In this document: positions 1-13,400 of the stretch, piece after piece | Layout of the letters: each line of letters starts with the position of its first letter | How positions within the stretch are numbered: position 1 is the first letter of the stretch | From: Lineus longissimus | Taxonomy: Eukaryota > Nemertea > Pilidiophora > Heteronemertea > Lineidae | NCBI RefSeq assembly: GCF_910592395.1 | Contig: NC_088316.1 | Coordinates: forward strand, 16,988,001 to 17,052,000 | Direction of reading: 5' to 3' | Length of the DNA stretch: 64,000 nt | Made by a program: the position numbers and the translations under genes | Notes under the pieces: generated by a model | The model's input: the letters and a program-made list of their open reading frames with translations, nothing else | Databases searched by the model: none | Told to the model about the DNA's origin: nothing

Positions 1-2400
1 AAGTTATATTGAAACGTAAAACAAGCTCCTTCCAATATAACAGCAAGGGGTTTTATGAAATTGCTGCGGCTGAGCTTACAAGAAAAACCGCACTCCAATC
101 TTTCCGATCGCATCCTGCTCACCCCTTTGTATTCCCCGCCATCCCTTTATGCCAGTGCGTTATCGCGGCAGCGCTTCACTCCCCAGTCTGCCGAGCCGTG
201 ATAAAGACTCCCTATCACCGGAATCTAGATCCTGCGCTAAGCCTCACTGAGTCTGTGCATTTCTTCTATAAGTTTCGCCTGTCAATGGGGGCTGCGAGAA
301 AGACGGGAGAAATAATGGGAAACCATGAAAGTTTTGCTTTGCGGATATGAGAGAGTCTGACGAATGAAGGGAGTTAGATTCTGTATTATCCTCAATTGTT
401 TCGGTGTGGTCCTTTTGTGATGTTCCACAACACACGTTATTATCAGTATTACTAAAACTCAAAGGATGACGCAGTTGTTACATTGTTAAACATTTCACTT
501 GCTTTTGGCTGCAGAAGTCTGTATCGTGACTGGAAGAGTTCTGAACTTCTAAACCAATTTCACAAAAAGAAATTAGCACCGTGTGCTGGGAAATTACGCT
601 CTAATGAAAACCATCATGATAATGCGTCTCGTCAGTCGAATCTCTAAGCCCGCACGTTTTCAGTCACGATTTGAAATGATCGTTGAGGTGAAAAAATATA
701 GATTTAATTGCAATTATCGTCAAGAGATCGATCGGGATGAGACAGGCGTTGAGCAATGTTGCGTGGTATTTTTTCCCTATTTGTTATTTAATGGAAACGT
801 TTTTAAATGTCTGGAAACGAGGGGAAAATGAGAGGTTTCCTTTTCTGTCATTGGTTAGCTCAGGTGAAAATTCGACGACGTAGCTTCATAAACATTCCGA
901 GTATATGCCATTCAAGTCTATTCACATTCTTTCTTCAAGATGACGGTGACAGCCAATTATCCAGTGTTGTCCACCGTTTTTCACAACCCAGTTTTTTTTC
1001 GAATACCCTCGTGCTCACCTTTACACTGGGTAACTGCATGCAAGTGATGCACACAATGATCTCCTTTTCAGTCAGCGAGGAGAGACGGTATCAACAACAA
1101 CAAAATTGAATCACAGAATATACATGTACATGTATTTCAAAAAGTTCCGCCGAGTGACTTAAATCACTTAAATGACAAAACAGACTAGACTTTTGCTGTT
1201 TTGATATTGGGCGTGCATGATACATACCATCGCCCTGGTTTTGAAGACAGCCAGTGCAAGCTCGATAATGTAACCGCACAATAGCACTGCATTGCCGCCG
1301 ATCATATCACGATCCATTACGGTATCGTTTTTACGGAAACACTGCAACAAGTGATGACTTTTTACGAGTCGCTTAGGGCGCGGCCATGATCTTCATAACA
1401 GAAGTCGATGACAGTGACTTATTGCCCAGAGTCCATCCATGTTGTAACAAAAAGCGTGCTTGTCCCCCGAGATACATATGTCTGAAGAGACAAGGGTACG
1501 TATACCTCAAATGCGATTTGACGCGATTTCGCATGAATTTCACAATGCATGCGATATTTGCATTTTGATTGGTGCTGTGCTGCGTGAAATCACAATGCAT
1601 TGCCACATGTGATGTCGGAATCGCATTCACCAATAATAATGATAGGTTTCAATTGAAACTGATTTTGCACTTATCGCATAAGGCATGCGTAATCGCAGAA
1701 CCTAATCCATTGTTTGAGTGTGCAGTGTGGAATACAATAACAAGGCGGTAACGCGTGATTTGTCGCAGTCGCACTCTGTGGAAATCTACACTGAGCGAAA
1801 ACAGTATACCGGGAGATGATAGACATAAACACACTGATGGCAGACGATGGAAGATGACTGAGTAGTGTAAGCTAGAAATGTCTGGCTACACTTGTAATAC
1901 AGCCGGACCTCTTCCAACTCTCGGCTAGTCCAATACTGTTTGTTGCTTATCATCACTTGTAGAGAGTGGATTTTTTCTGGCTTTCTCCATGCAGCTGTTG
2001 GTTCACATGTTTTGGGTCGAAAACAATCACTAGATATGCTATTTGTACCGGGTGTATGAAGATCTATATTATGTCAAAGTGATCTTCAGCTTTGGAAGTA
2101 CGGTAAAATGTCGTATTCGATGTGTTATTTAAATCCATCTTCTGTTTGTGACGTTATCCTGAGATCACGTACAATCAAAATCGTAAAATGTCATCAATCG
2201 TCAAATCGCATTCGGTAGAAACCTGCCCCTTAGCAAATTTATATATCAAGAGCCGAGACAACCATACGTCTTCTATCGTAATGGAAAGGTTAATCGTAAT
2301 CAACGATAAGGTGCCAGTCTCGATTAAGGACACACTCGTACAGGATTCCATCACAGTCTCCCACTTGTTTAGGATTGATTGCCTTCCGCATTCATTTACT

Positions 2401-2687
2401 CCTTGTTTACTGGGTGAGGAGAGTCATTACCAGGTTTGTAGATCCTCGCATTGTCACAGGTGTCCAGCTTTCTCGTCACTGATTGGCCTACCGATGTACC
2501 CTATATGCAATTATCACTAGATATTGAGAGACATCATTGTATCCGTCAAGTTTTGGCTAACCCCTTGTTTACTGGGCGAGGGGCGTAATTACCAGACTAA
2601 TAAGCTTTGTAGGGCCTCACATGTCACAGGTGTCTTACTCTTTCATTCTCGATTGCGTTAGGGATGTAACTTATAGGGAATTATCAC
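2401..2687 (+). repeat. Diverged direct duplication, two copies of about 120 bp
   Basis: Copies at 2401-2517 and 2562-2687. Both start CCTTGTTTACTGGG(T/C)GAGG, share ATTACCAG and TGTCACAGGTGTC, and end AATTATCAC. The second copy has a small insertion. Confidence 0.85.
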
Positions 2688-3729
2688 CAAACAGACTCTC
2701 AGTAACGATTGGCCGGGAAAGCATCTTTGCGTTATGTTCACGGCAGAAGAATCTAATATAACGAACAAGGTAATGCAATGTTTGTACCATGTCGCAAGCC
2801 ATTACTTACCAGAGAGTACTGGCGCCCCTGTCTGATACTCATTTTCTCATTGTCAGAGAACTTGTGATATGTTGTTTTTTCAACAGGAAGTGGGCTCCAG
2901 CCGTATATTCGGAAAAGGACCGTGAGTTTTCCAAACATGATCCATCCTCGGAAAAAACTTTAAAGAATCTGCACTGAAAAGGAAGGTATATAATACGCCT
3001 ACCTTGAAAAAACACAGGCCATTTCCTAAAACAGTTGCGAAATTCATGCATATATTGTATTGTAGGCTACACAGGCACCATCGCATTGGGATGGTTTTGG
3101 GTATCATCCCCGCCCCAACGATTGATAACGTGACCTTCTTGCCTCGTTAAAATGTTGCAACTACATCAATCAGAGAAAAAATTTGCTCTAGATTCATGTC
3201 CTTGGCAGAACAGAATTTGTTCTGGATTTGTTCCATAGATTGTAATAAAAACACCAAAACCCATTATTAATCTATCCGCCGACTGCAACCTGAGGCAGAT
3301 TCCGTGTCCACTCTTCCATGTTTGCTGGCTAGACCTTCATAGGATCTGACAGCCTATGATAAAATGGTGTTTATTTACCAGAGTCTGGGAGAGGATGGGT
3401 TGAATACTGATGTGGGCCCTGTTCTGTTTCTACCCATGGGACAGAGACGGTTTCTTCTCTGTCGGTTACTTTAGTACCGCTGTACTGTACACGAATTACA
3501 TGTACGTACTGTCAACCAAATAACCTATGTAACCTATGTAGTTACCTCTACTGATCGGGAAGATCCTTTGCAGTTACTGCTTACGCTGTTAGCTTTTAAA
3601 TCTCAAAAGACACAACGAGATCCTTCCATCATTTTACACTTATTTCTCCTTTAGAAAGCTTAGGGAAGCCAACAACGATGTCAAAGTGAAATCCCAATAG
3701 AAATATCTTATTAATCGAATGGAGATTCT

Positions 3730-3752
3730 AACAACTTTGCTAAAAAGTTGTT
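3730..3752 (+). other. Small perfect hairpin
   Basis: AACAACTTT and AAAGTTGTT are separated by five bases. It is too short to call a microRNA precursor and no function is implied. Confidence 0.5.
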
Positions 3753-4395
3753 GGGAAATCTTTCGCTGGAACTTCTCCACAGTCCAGAGGGAAAGAACTT
3801 CACTGGGAACGATTATTCAGATTGGTTTGCCCGAGGGAGAATAATAGTATCGCATTTGGAGGAAGAATCCGTAACATTTCTCTGTATCTCCTGTGGGTAA
3901 ACAGTGGTGTGGTTACATCAATATTCCATGGCGAGGGGCTTCAGGATGATATCTTTAAGAAAGAGTATCCGGTGTTATAAGGAAATTAAGTAATAATCGA
4001 TTACAATCATGCATATTACTAAGAGAATTCTGTTTGTAACATGGTTTCGATGCCTCTGTGAACTACACCTGCTTGTAGTAAAATCGAAACTTCGCAGTCA
4101 TGGTTTGGGACAATGCTGTTGGTTTGAATTTGAATATATTGATAAATATGATCAATATCTTTTCAAACATAATCGATGTATATTAAGTGAATTCGAGGCT
4201 ATGGATTCGGCAAACCAATATCCACCCATGTCGTTTGATCTTGACACCGAACTCCGCTCTGCTTAGCCAAATTTGCCATCTCGTAGATCCATCTTCCTCT
4301 TGAAGTTAATTAAAAAAATGTTAACATGAAAGTTACATACGTCGAGTGTGCAGTTTTAATTACACTTTTTGTCTACATTGATCAAAGCGAGCGAC

Positions 4396-4471
4396 ATGGA
4401 TGCCGAGACGTCTGATATGAAATGCTGGTCGCTGCTGATACGGCTTGCCGTCTTGACAGTCAACATTGAAG
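4396..4471 (+). CDS. GABA receptor exon 1: start and signal peptide
   Basis: The ATG has G at -3 and G at +4 and is the first ATG after an in-frame TAA at 4357. The exon encodes 25 residues plus one base and ends at GAAG|gtaaca. A second in-frame ATG at 4417 starts [15 protein letters not shown], which looks like a compact signal peptide, so either start gives secretion. The link to the gene rests on phase: one base is left over, exactly what exon 2 requires. A transcript would confirm it. Confidence 0.66.
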
Positions 4472-7400
4472 GTAACATTAGGGCTTGTCTGCTTTGATCA
4501 CTTTTACATGCACTTTTGAACCGAGTCAATCTTTTGCTCTCAAGTATGTGTTTTTAACCAAAGGGGTTTGTCATAACGGTAGGTTTTAGTTCTATTACAA
4601 AGACCTGTCTCCATATAATCGTTTTATCATTCGTATCCATTGATAAAGCTGGACATCTTTAAAATTGATTTGTAATTCTTCCCAGTGAAATTCGATCAGT
4701 CGCTAAATTTCGAATAGCAGCGAAATACGGTGTAATCCGCGAAATTACCCTTTTCAATCATAGTTTGTCCTTAATAACCCCCTAAGAATCAGTGAAGTAG
4801 CACAGAAAGCAAGTGTAAATGCTCTGCTGAGCAACCCGTCATAAAAACAATATGGCCGCGCACCTGCGCCATATTTGTTTTGTCGTGGTCTTCATAACAA
4901 ACTGCACTACTAACAATCTCTTCTGATGGAATACTCATCAGACCGTGATAAAAACCTCTGACACTGCACCTTACCATCCCACCCTTGAGACTGGCTTTCA
5001 ATTTCAATCGTGACAGACCTTATTGATATTTTTAATACGGTTTTAGAATGATATTCCACCACGTCATGATGAGAGGACTAATGTACTCTTTTGAACTGCA
5101 CTTTTAGAAATAGAGGTTTTCCGGTAAAATGAAAAAAAAAACCTAAAAGTTTTCGTGATTCGATCATTTCGATGAAATCTACAGGTGCATTACGTGTGTT
5201 CTTCAAAACTCCAAAATTTCTAGGAGTACGGTACTCAAACTCACTCCATTGAGACAATTTCTTTGCAACTCTCGCTTGCATTTCTAAATTCCTTGTCCAT
5301 TGCGCTGTGGACACATTTTTAAAACAATGCAAGTTTACTTAGAGCTTAGAACATCCCTTGATAGGAACGGGAAACGGAGTCACATCCAGTCCAGGCGGAG
5401 AAAAATAATAAAAATCTAACCGTTTGGTGCCGAGTGTCATTTATCAAACAGAGGTGTGTATAAAAACCTTGGAGATTTCCAGCTAAGAATACGTTTTCCT
5501 GTTAAATATCCTCTAGGTAGATTGAAATATTGGTTAGTGATAATGTATGAGCATGTGAACACATGAAACACGGTTAATTCGTCGTGATGTTGTGCAGTGT
5601 GACTTCTGAGGTGCGACTCGTCGAGGGTGTTTATCTTAAGGCAGTTTGGGAAATCGTTGTCGCGAATTTATAAGTTGTACCCGGCCATAGCGAACATAAA
5701 CGAAACTGCTGACAGCAATACACACTTGTTAGTCACGATGTATACCTAAAACGTGTTGCAGTAGTATTGGGGGTGAAATCATTGTTTCAATTGGTCAGGG
5801 GCGCGGGCAACCCGAAGCATGGCGTCGACCTTTTGTCGAATTGACCAATCGTAAAACTTTACATTGTTTGTCTATGACGTTGCGTGACAAAAATATGAAA
5901 TTCTGGCGATGTCGATTGGACGAAATATCGACAATTTAAAAGTGTTAGTAAAAACGAACATAACGAGTACGCCATCTCAAAAGTGAGAAAAATGCCCATT
6001 CCACAAAACATCGGTGAAATTACCACTAATAAAATCGTGCAGTGAATGCTGCTGGAAGCTACGATCGATTGGGTCATATCGGAGGTCTCCGAACTGATCG
6101 GGAAAGTTAGTAAAGTGGATTATTTCAATCAACCGGGGCGGTCAGCCACCTTCGTGATATCGGGCCGGGGTCTCAGGTGATGTCTGCTCGTATTGAGGAT
6201 AATTTGAGCTTTGTTGACGCGTGGTAGCGGGCAGGACTAGTGGAACGGATTGGAAATTAAATTATTTGGTTCGCCTGGCGTATTCGTGACATCGATGACC
6301 ATTGGGTATTGACCTTTTACGTGACGATGAAGGTATGTATTATCAGTGGCCTAAAAAGATCCGAACACCAAAGACTAAAGATAAAACAAGGAAGTGTTCA
6401 TTGCCCTTTAAGCAATGCTGGGTCTTGTTCTTCTTCAGCGTTCGCTACGCAGAATTTTCTCAAGAGTATCCCTCCTCCAAGGCGAGATGATGTGGTCGAT
6501 AGGCTACGCTACGACTTCCACAGTACACCCCCTCTCCGAAAGCTGTAGATGAAAAAAAATCAGCTAGGCAAATATCAAATAAAGTTTGACAAACCAACTG
6601 AATTCATTGTCAAAAACAAAAAATAATTGAATTTTTCACCTCGAGCATTGCAATGAATGAGACCTTCCCGAGTGCGCCCTTAGACAATCTAATAATCCTC
6701 GAGCAAATTCGCCTCTAAAATTACAAATTTCGTGCAGTATTGTCGCAGGGAATTTGCAAAATGTAACCGAGAAGATCTGAATGGTTTCGCTCAAGCGAAT
6801 GTTTACCGCGGGTAAGAATTCGCAAATTGATTTTACGGCTTTCGGCTCTTTAGGCGAAGGCAACTTTTACTTTCTATCAACTCTCGTAAAAGGTTTTGTG
6901 TATTTCTTAAATCTAATGGCAAGGCATCAGAAAAACATCATATTTTGCCTGTGAAAGCGAATTTCATTCTGTTGCTCTCCGTTATGTTGATAAATAGTTT
7001 TGAAATATCAAACAAGCACGGCCCACTGCCTATTTCTCACAAACACCTCGGGGGTTATTTTCTGCTTTCCATTTTAACACTTCTTTCAATAAACCTTTAA
7101 CAAATCGTGTAATGAAATTACGAGATTTGGCGTATTTGGCATTCGTAATTTTATTCTTAACTAAGAATCTTGTCACGAGTGTGCATTAAATGCATACGAA
7201 ACTGAATAAGATTTTACCGAAGAATCTGATCGGGTTTCCGACCTGGAGAGCGAGCCAAGAAAACTTATAAGAGAGCTGTCGGAACACCTAGCGGAAAGCC
7301 GTGGAAGATGCGACATCGCATGCGCAGATTAAATCTTTTCTAAAACTGCACATCAGAACTGTAACTTGATTATCAGGATTCGTGAAATATCATTTTTATA

Positions 7401-10400
7401 GTTGGTTGTTCGGGGTAGATATTGCCAGGTCAGTGTCCAAGGCTTTGGCTTAATATTTGACCTTACCATTTGTTGTACCACGGAATTTCAATTTGAACAA
7501 TGGTCTCGACAAGGGAAAAGCCTTTGGGAACGCAGCTTAAAAGGCCACATAGTCGCAAGAAGTAATCCTAGCAAGCAATACTGACGGCAAGGTAATGCAG
7601 AAATCTGGGCAAAACCTGACCTCCCCGCAAGTCATACATCGGTAATGTAATTAAATTTTGTCAACTTGGCCTCAGGTTTCAGGTCTTCAATGTTGTCCAA
7701 GTTGTTTCTATTTAGTAAGCCCAGACTGGCTTTGTTACTGCCTCGAGACAAATATCGCGAATCATCAAGAGGGAGCAGAACAGTGACGAATTTAAAAAAA
7801 GCAATATCTTTAAGGTTAATCTCAAATGCCTCAAAGCACAGCATAAATGTGTTGAATCGCTTACTGATTGAAGATGACATTTGTTACCACCAACACAGCG
7901 GCAATGTTTTGAGTGGAACCAGTTGATACTTGAAGAAAGTGATGGCCTTAAATTGTTTTCGGCTTCTGAAAAAGGGACTTGAGGAAAAACATAATGCTGG
8001 CTACCTTTTTTGGCTTAATTGATAATATGTTCCAAAGGTTACCTTCTTACGACAAAAAGTAGCCCAATAAAGAGAATGTAATTATAAGCGATGCGCTCAA
8101 AGGGCATATTTTTTTCAAAAGAGTAGCCTATTTCTTTCAGTTGAGCTAAACCGAAACTTTTCACTCGTCTGAGGAAGGCCAATTGCTAAAACATCCTAAA
8201 CAAGCTGGTTCCAAAAAATGTGGGGGTTTCTGATAGAAGAAGTCGTGCCCGATTTCTAAAATCCGATGCTTTTGTGGGAAGTATGCTAATTGGGTCGCTA
8301 TGTAAATTTCCAAAAGAAGTAAAAATGATGAGTAAAGGATCAAAGCCCATGTGTTCTTGCACAAAAGAAGGTCACAGCAGAAAAATTTACCATTCGTGTG
8401 GGATTCGAAGTAAACAATTATTTTACGAATGCAAGGAGTCGTGTCACCTGTGTCCTTGGGGAAAATGTACATATTCACCATGTGACTAAATCTTTATGCT
8501 TGCATCCATACTTTTTGTACATAGCAATCTAAAGGTGTTGTAAAAGCTTTTCGTCTCTGATCATTTCTTTTATATAATCATTGGTATTACAGAAGATATA
8601 GCGCTAAGGTAATTCATGATGTTCATGGCCCAGTCACGTACACAACTCTCCAATATGACGACCACAGTTGATATCAAAGAATAGCCCCAACAAAGACCTT
8701 TGTATTTAGATTGTCCCATTGTTCAGGAGAAAGTAAAAGTCTCATAAAATGTACCATTCACCAAATGAGTCTGACAAGTGGTGATAATATGAAGACGAGA
8801 GTATTGTCCGTTGAAAGGATTGTCGCAGGGGTCCATGGCCATACATATTGCCGAGAACGTGCCCCGATTGCGGTACCACCACAACACAATAGCTTATCAA
8901 GGCTGCCCTCCGTCAGGTCGGCGCATGTCTCAGGAATATAGATACGTTTGGGGACTTTATATGGGAATTCGAAGTTTGGCGATCGTTTCCCTTGTTGGAG
9001 AGATCAGCCTAAGTCAAATATCCTACGGAGTCAGGTGATGAAGACTTGGACTTTCTTCATTGTCGTTCCGGTTGTTCACCCAGTCCTTGACCCGACATAA
9101 CTGCAATCGATATCACATCACGGCAAGGAAACATAAGACACTTCCTCCCAGGCTCTGCGTATTTCCCGGAAAGCATCTTCCCACGATTTGCACACCATGT
9201 AATAGAATACACCATCAGAGATTCAGAGTAAACACAACTGCCATGTCTCAAGCTTCTGGTTTTTATGGTCACTTGATTGGTTATCCGATGAGATGCAGCA
9301 TTAATTCAAATGCACGTATGTGACATTTCATTGACGGGTTTGCACAGAATGCATGATTAGTGTGAAACGACACACACGAATACCAATACCAATACGGCAT
9401 GCATCATGCGATACCTGCGGAGACACGATTTCCGGTAAATGTAAGACCCATGCCAGAATCCAAGGTCCATCTCCACTTGAATGTTTTATGATACCGTTTT
9501 GCAATTTGAAGAGCAATTTCCTCCGGCAATGGGTGATTGGAAAAGTACATTATTGTCACTTCATTAATCATAACTCCTATTTATGCTCTTCATTTGTAAA
9601 CCGGAAATGAACACTATCCCGTAATGAGCATAGCCAGAGGTTTTTACTAATAGGGTGGCATTAAATTTTAATGATTGCGGGCACAGGTTATTCGTGTACA
9701 TCGTTCATTATCTCTGATAATTAGGAGGATCTAGGAAACTTGGCCGCAATGCAGTAATTATGCAAAACAAGAAGAGACTGTCAGATGTAACACTGTTTCT
9801 ACCAGTCCTACACATTGACATTGTTGACCATTCGAAAAGTTTCAATTTCTTTGACGATCTAAGCTGTCTCCACCAGGTATAGGGGCCTACTGACCATGCG
9901 CAGTATCGTATGCCCGTAGCGTACCACAAAACTGTAAAAGTAAATTTTTGGCTCCAAATCTTTCACGAGATCGACATCTCGAGCTTTGAACATGTGCCCT
10001 GACAAGGACACTGAAAACTGGGTATTCCCCTGAGAAAGCAGTGCATGTCAAATTCTGTAACTATAACCGATGTATATTGATTCCACTGGCGATGGGTCTC
10101 GATAACCCCGCGATGACGGATAGCCCTATAAGTCATATATATCACTCAGCAACAGCATTAACTTATAACCCATATATTGATGTGACAGAAGACAACATGA
10201 TGCATCATATACAGAGCATCTGACTGATAATATTGTAATAATGTCACAACTACGAGGAGTATACTACAAAATAAGACAGCGATATGTAACAAAATGGCCA
10301 GACGTCGTTTCGATATGTTGGTTCAAAGGTTAAAGAGTAGAGGCGATCGCATTGTTGTTTTTTGATTGTTCATACTAAGTCTTAATCACGTGTATCACCA

Positions 10401-13400
10401 GTATTGTAAGGCTGTAAAGGAACTGGAATCGAACCCACACCCAAAGAAATCATTTCAAACTATACATGACTCACCAGTCTATGACCTCAGTTCTATCTAA
10501 AAATGTACGTGTATATTGATTGATACCCGTGTATCATTAGCGATGACAGATATCAAAACAACATCACCTTATGACATGTATGGTCCGTGGTTTCGTAGGC
10601 TGTGCAGAAGGACACTGGGAACAAACCGATACCCAGAGAAATCATCAAAGTATATATAATTCATCACCAATCTTCGCCCAGTCTACAAATATTGATGCTG
10701 GTGAATCGCCACGCGATGACGGATATAGCAAAAAGGTTATGCTCTCTGAGATGGCCCCTTTCCTTTGATGCTGAGATGATCCTACAGCAGACTTCAGAGG
10801 TGACAGTCGCCATGAAATATACATTAAGATGACACAAAATTTATTAGCGGGTAATGAGGAATGATAAGCCCGATGTTTTGATAAACAGACCGCACTTCTT
10901 CAGTGGCGCAGTTCTTTTTGTTTGTGGGATACGTCCGAAGATCCTATGCTGTATTTCCATAATACGATTCTAAAAGACCAGTTTCGAAATTAGGTATTAA
11001 CTGGTGGAAATAAATCTTATAACGGTGCTATTGTTGAAGCAGATGCATAAAACAAATTCTATATACCAATAATAATATAACGACAACATTCACAGACTGA
11101 TTAAATAGCTTAGCCAAGGACTCTAGCCGAACAGCTGAATATCGACCAATACACCATAATTACAACAATAATTGAATTTCTAAACCACTTAGTTATTTTG
11201 ATCAGTTGATCCCGGGTAATTACAGTTATCAAGTCATAAGTGATATTCTGCAGCGAGTTTGAGTAGTGCGAAGGAAATGGCGGCTCTCCTTCAGGGAAAT
11301 CATTGGGTGATCCCTGGCAGCGTGGCCCGATAATGGAGGATGACATCTCGGCACCTATTGGGACCGCCGCCAGAAATGAGGCCGGCGCGTGATACCTCCC
11401 GTAGGATTATCAAACTCGGTTCTCGTTAGGTTAGGACGCATATTGGCGACAAATGTCACTATGCGGATTGAAAAAAAAGAAGTTCTCAACTGTTACATGG
11501 AATATGAAAGAACTTAAAAATGTTTATGTGTTTCTTGTGGAAGATGTAGCTATCCAAATAAAGGATGGGATGTTGTTTTTCATCTTTGATTTTGAGCAGG
11601 CATGATCAGTTATAACGCTGGTTTCAAACAGGAGAACCTAGTGCAGCCGCAGCCCGTCGCTCTGGACGAATTTGATGGCAGTCCCTTCAAAGTCACGTTT
11701 CCCAGTCGAAGGACCAAGAGCCCTCTCCAGGGACGCAGGTACGCCACCAGAATGCAAATCTGGGCTACCGTTCCTCTTGAAGAATGCGTCTTGCAAACAC
11801 TCCCAAGGGAAGCACCGGCCTCGGCTCATTGCCCGCTGTTCCTTCCGTACACACCGACCAGCAATGTTATCGCCTCATAGTAGAAACAGCAGCCATAAGT
11901 CATACCACTGGCATTACAAGCGGCTCGGTGATGGCCCATCAATTCAGTAATTCGGCGTATACCCCATTATGGGCGGCATGATCACGACAGTGGTTTCGCT
12001 TGTTTTATTTATCACTGCGCAGAGTCACTCGGGGAGTCGAGTTCCCCGAGATTTTTGGCGTGGTTGGTCCAATAAATCCCTGGTGACATCAATTATGTAT
12101 AAACTAATTTCTATACGGCGATTATGCTATGAAATCACTTAGGGTATCGGAGGAGATTGTGAGAGGTCTTGACAAATGCAGACAATGAATTGCCTGTCTG
12201 GCTGGAATCGAAGCGCAGACGATTAATCGGAAGTAAACAAAGCTTTGACGAAAGTCACGGTTTGATTGTCGTCAACAAGGTTACCTTCTTATAGCAGCAT
12301 CCTGAAAGGGGACATATCCAAACTTGATTTCCGAAGTGACAATAGCCTACCCCATGGTCGCCTCCAATAATATATTGTCCGCCCTAGTACTTTCGCGAAG
12401 AACCCAACATATTTCGCATTCCGGAGTCAACGTTTCGATCATCTACGGCATAAACGCTCAACAATTGCCAATAGCACCCAGGAAATCAAATCGGCGCCGA
12501 GTTCCGAACGCTAAATGTACAAAACGGATTCCATAAACGAAGTAAATTATCTCATAAACTAATAGAATTCTCCCCAGTGATATGGCCCCTGGTTAAAGCA
12601 AGATGGTCGCCGAAAACAGTCACGCCATGCATGCCGGCATCCAGTGCATTTATGCACAGGGAATGCACTATTAGCTGCCGGGATATCGACTCTCAGTTTT
12701 TATAGCATACTTCACTTAGCGTAAGGAGTGCGGGTTGAATCCACGGTAGTTGTAATTGATTTGATATTTCCAAAGAATGCGCAACTGATCTCACATTACC
12801 TTCTTTTCTTTCTGGCAAAGGAAGGTGACTTTCGTTGAAATTAGTTGTTTCCAGCATCACGGAAGAGGAGAATACGTCATCAGGTTATTTCTAAGAAATC
12901 TCGGTCGTATCTTCGTCGGGTTATGATTTTACGATCTTTGATATCGCTGGTGGCTGAACTTGCTGGTGTATTTTTGACAACATTTATAATCGCTCAAAAC
13001 TCCTGAGAATTGAATTCGTCATTTCGTATAACCATCAAACAGTAATCTTAATCTCGTTTACGTAGCATTGACGGAAATGTTGAAATTTTACATTCAGGAA
13101 CAGGCAGCTTTTTGTCTTCGAAACTTGCGTTGAAATAGTCACTTAAGAATAGCCACGGGGGACAGCGGTTTTTTGCTCTCTCATCTTGCACCTATAACGG
13201 TCTAAAATATCAACCAACCCACATAACGGGTATCGGACAATTAGGATATACATGTATTGTCTAATTAAGCTAATGTGTCCAGCTCAGCGGAAACTATCGC
13301 CCAAATTGCAAACACGAAAATTGTGGACCTTTGTTGATTGGTCTGAACAGAGATTTATATCAATTGGACAGCTCTAGGACGGTTAATAACAAATTGCTGT

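Noticed and set aside
5788-5852. Inverted repeat ATTGGTCA / TGACCAAT as a possible transposon end
   Set aside because: Arms are only 8 bp and no target-site duplication or related copy was seen.
11739-11880. Continuation of the exon 2 frame to a stop at 11878
   Set aside because: The frame downstream of the donor at 11739 loses coding character, and only splicing at 11738 fits the phase of exon 3.
12720-12745. Possible tRNA from GGGTTGAATCC
   Set aside because: The B-box invariant C is missing and there is no A box or cloverleaf at the right distance.
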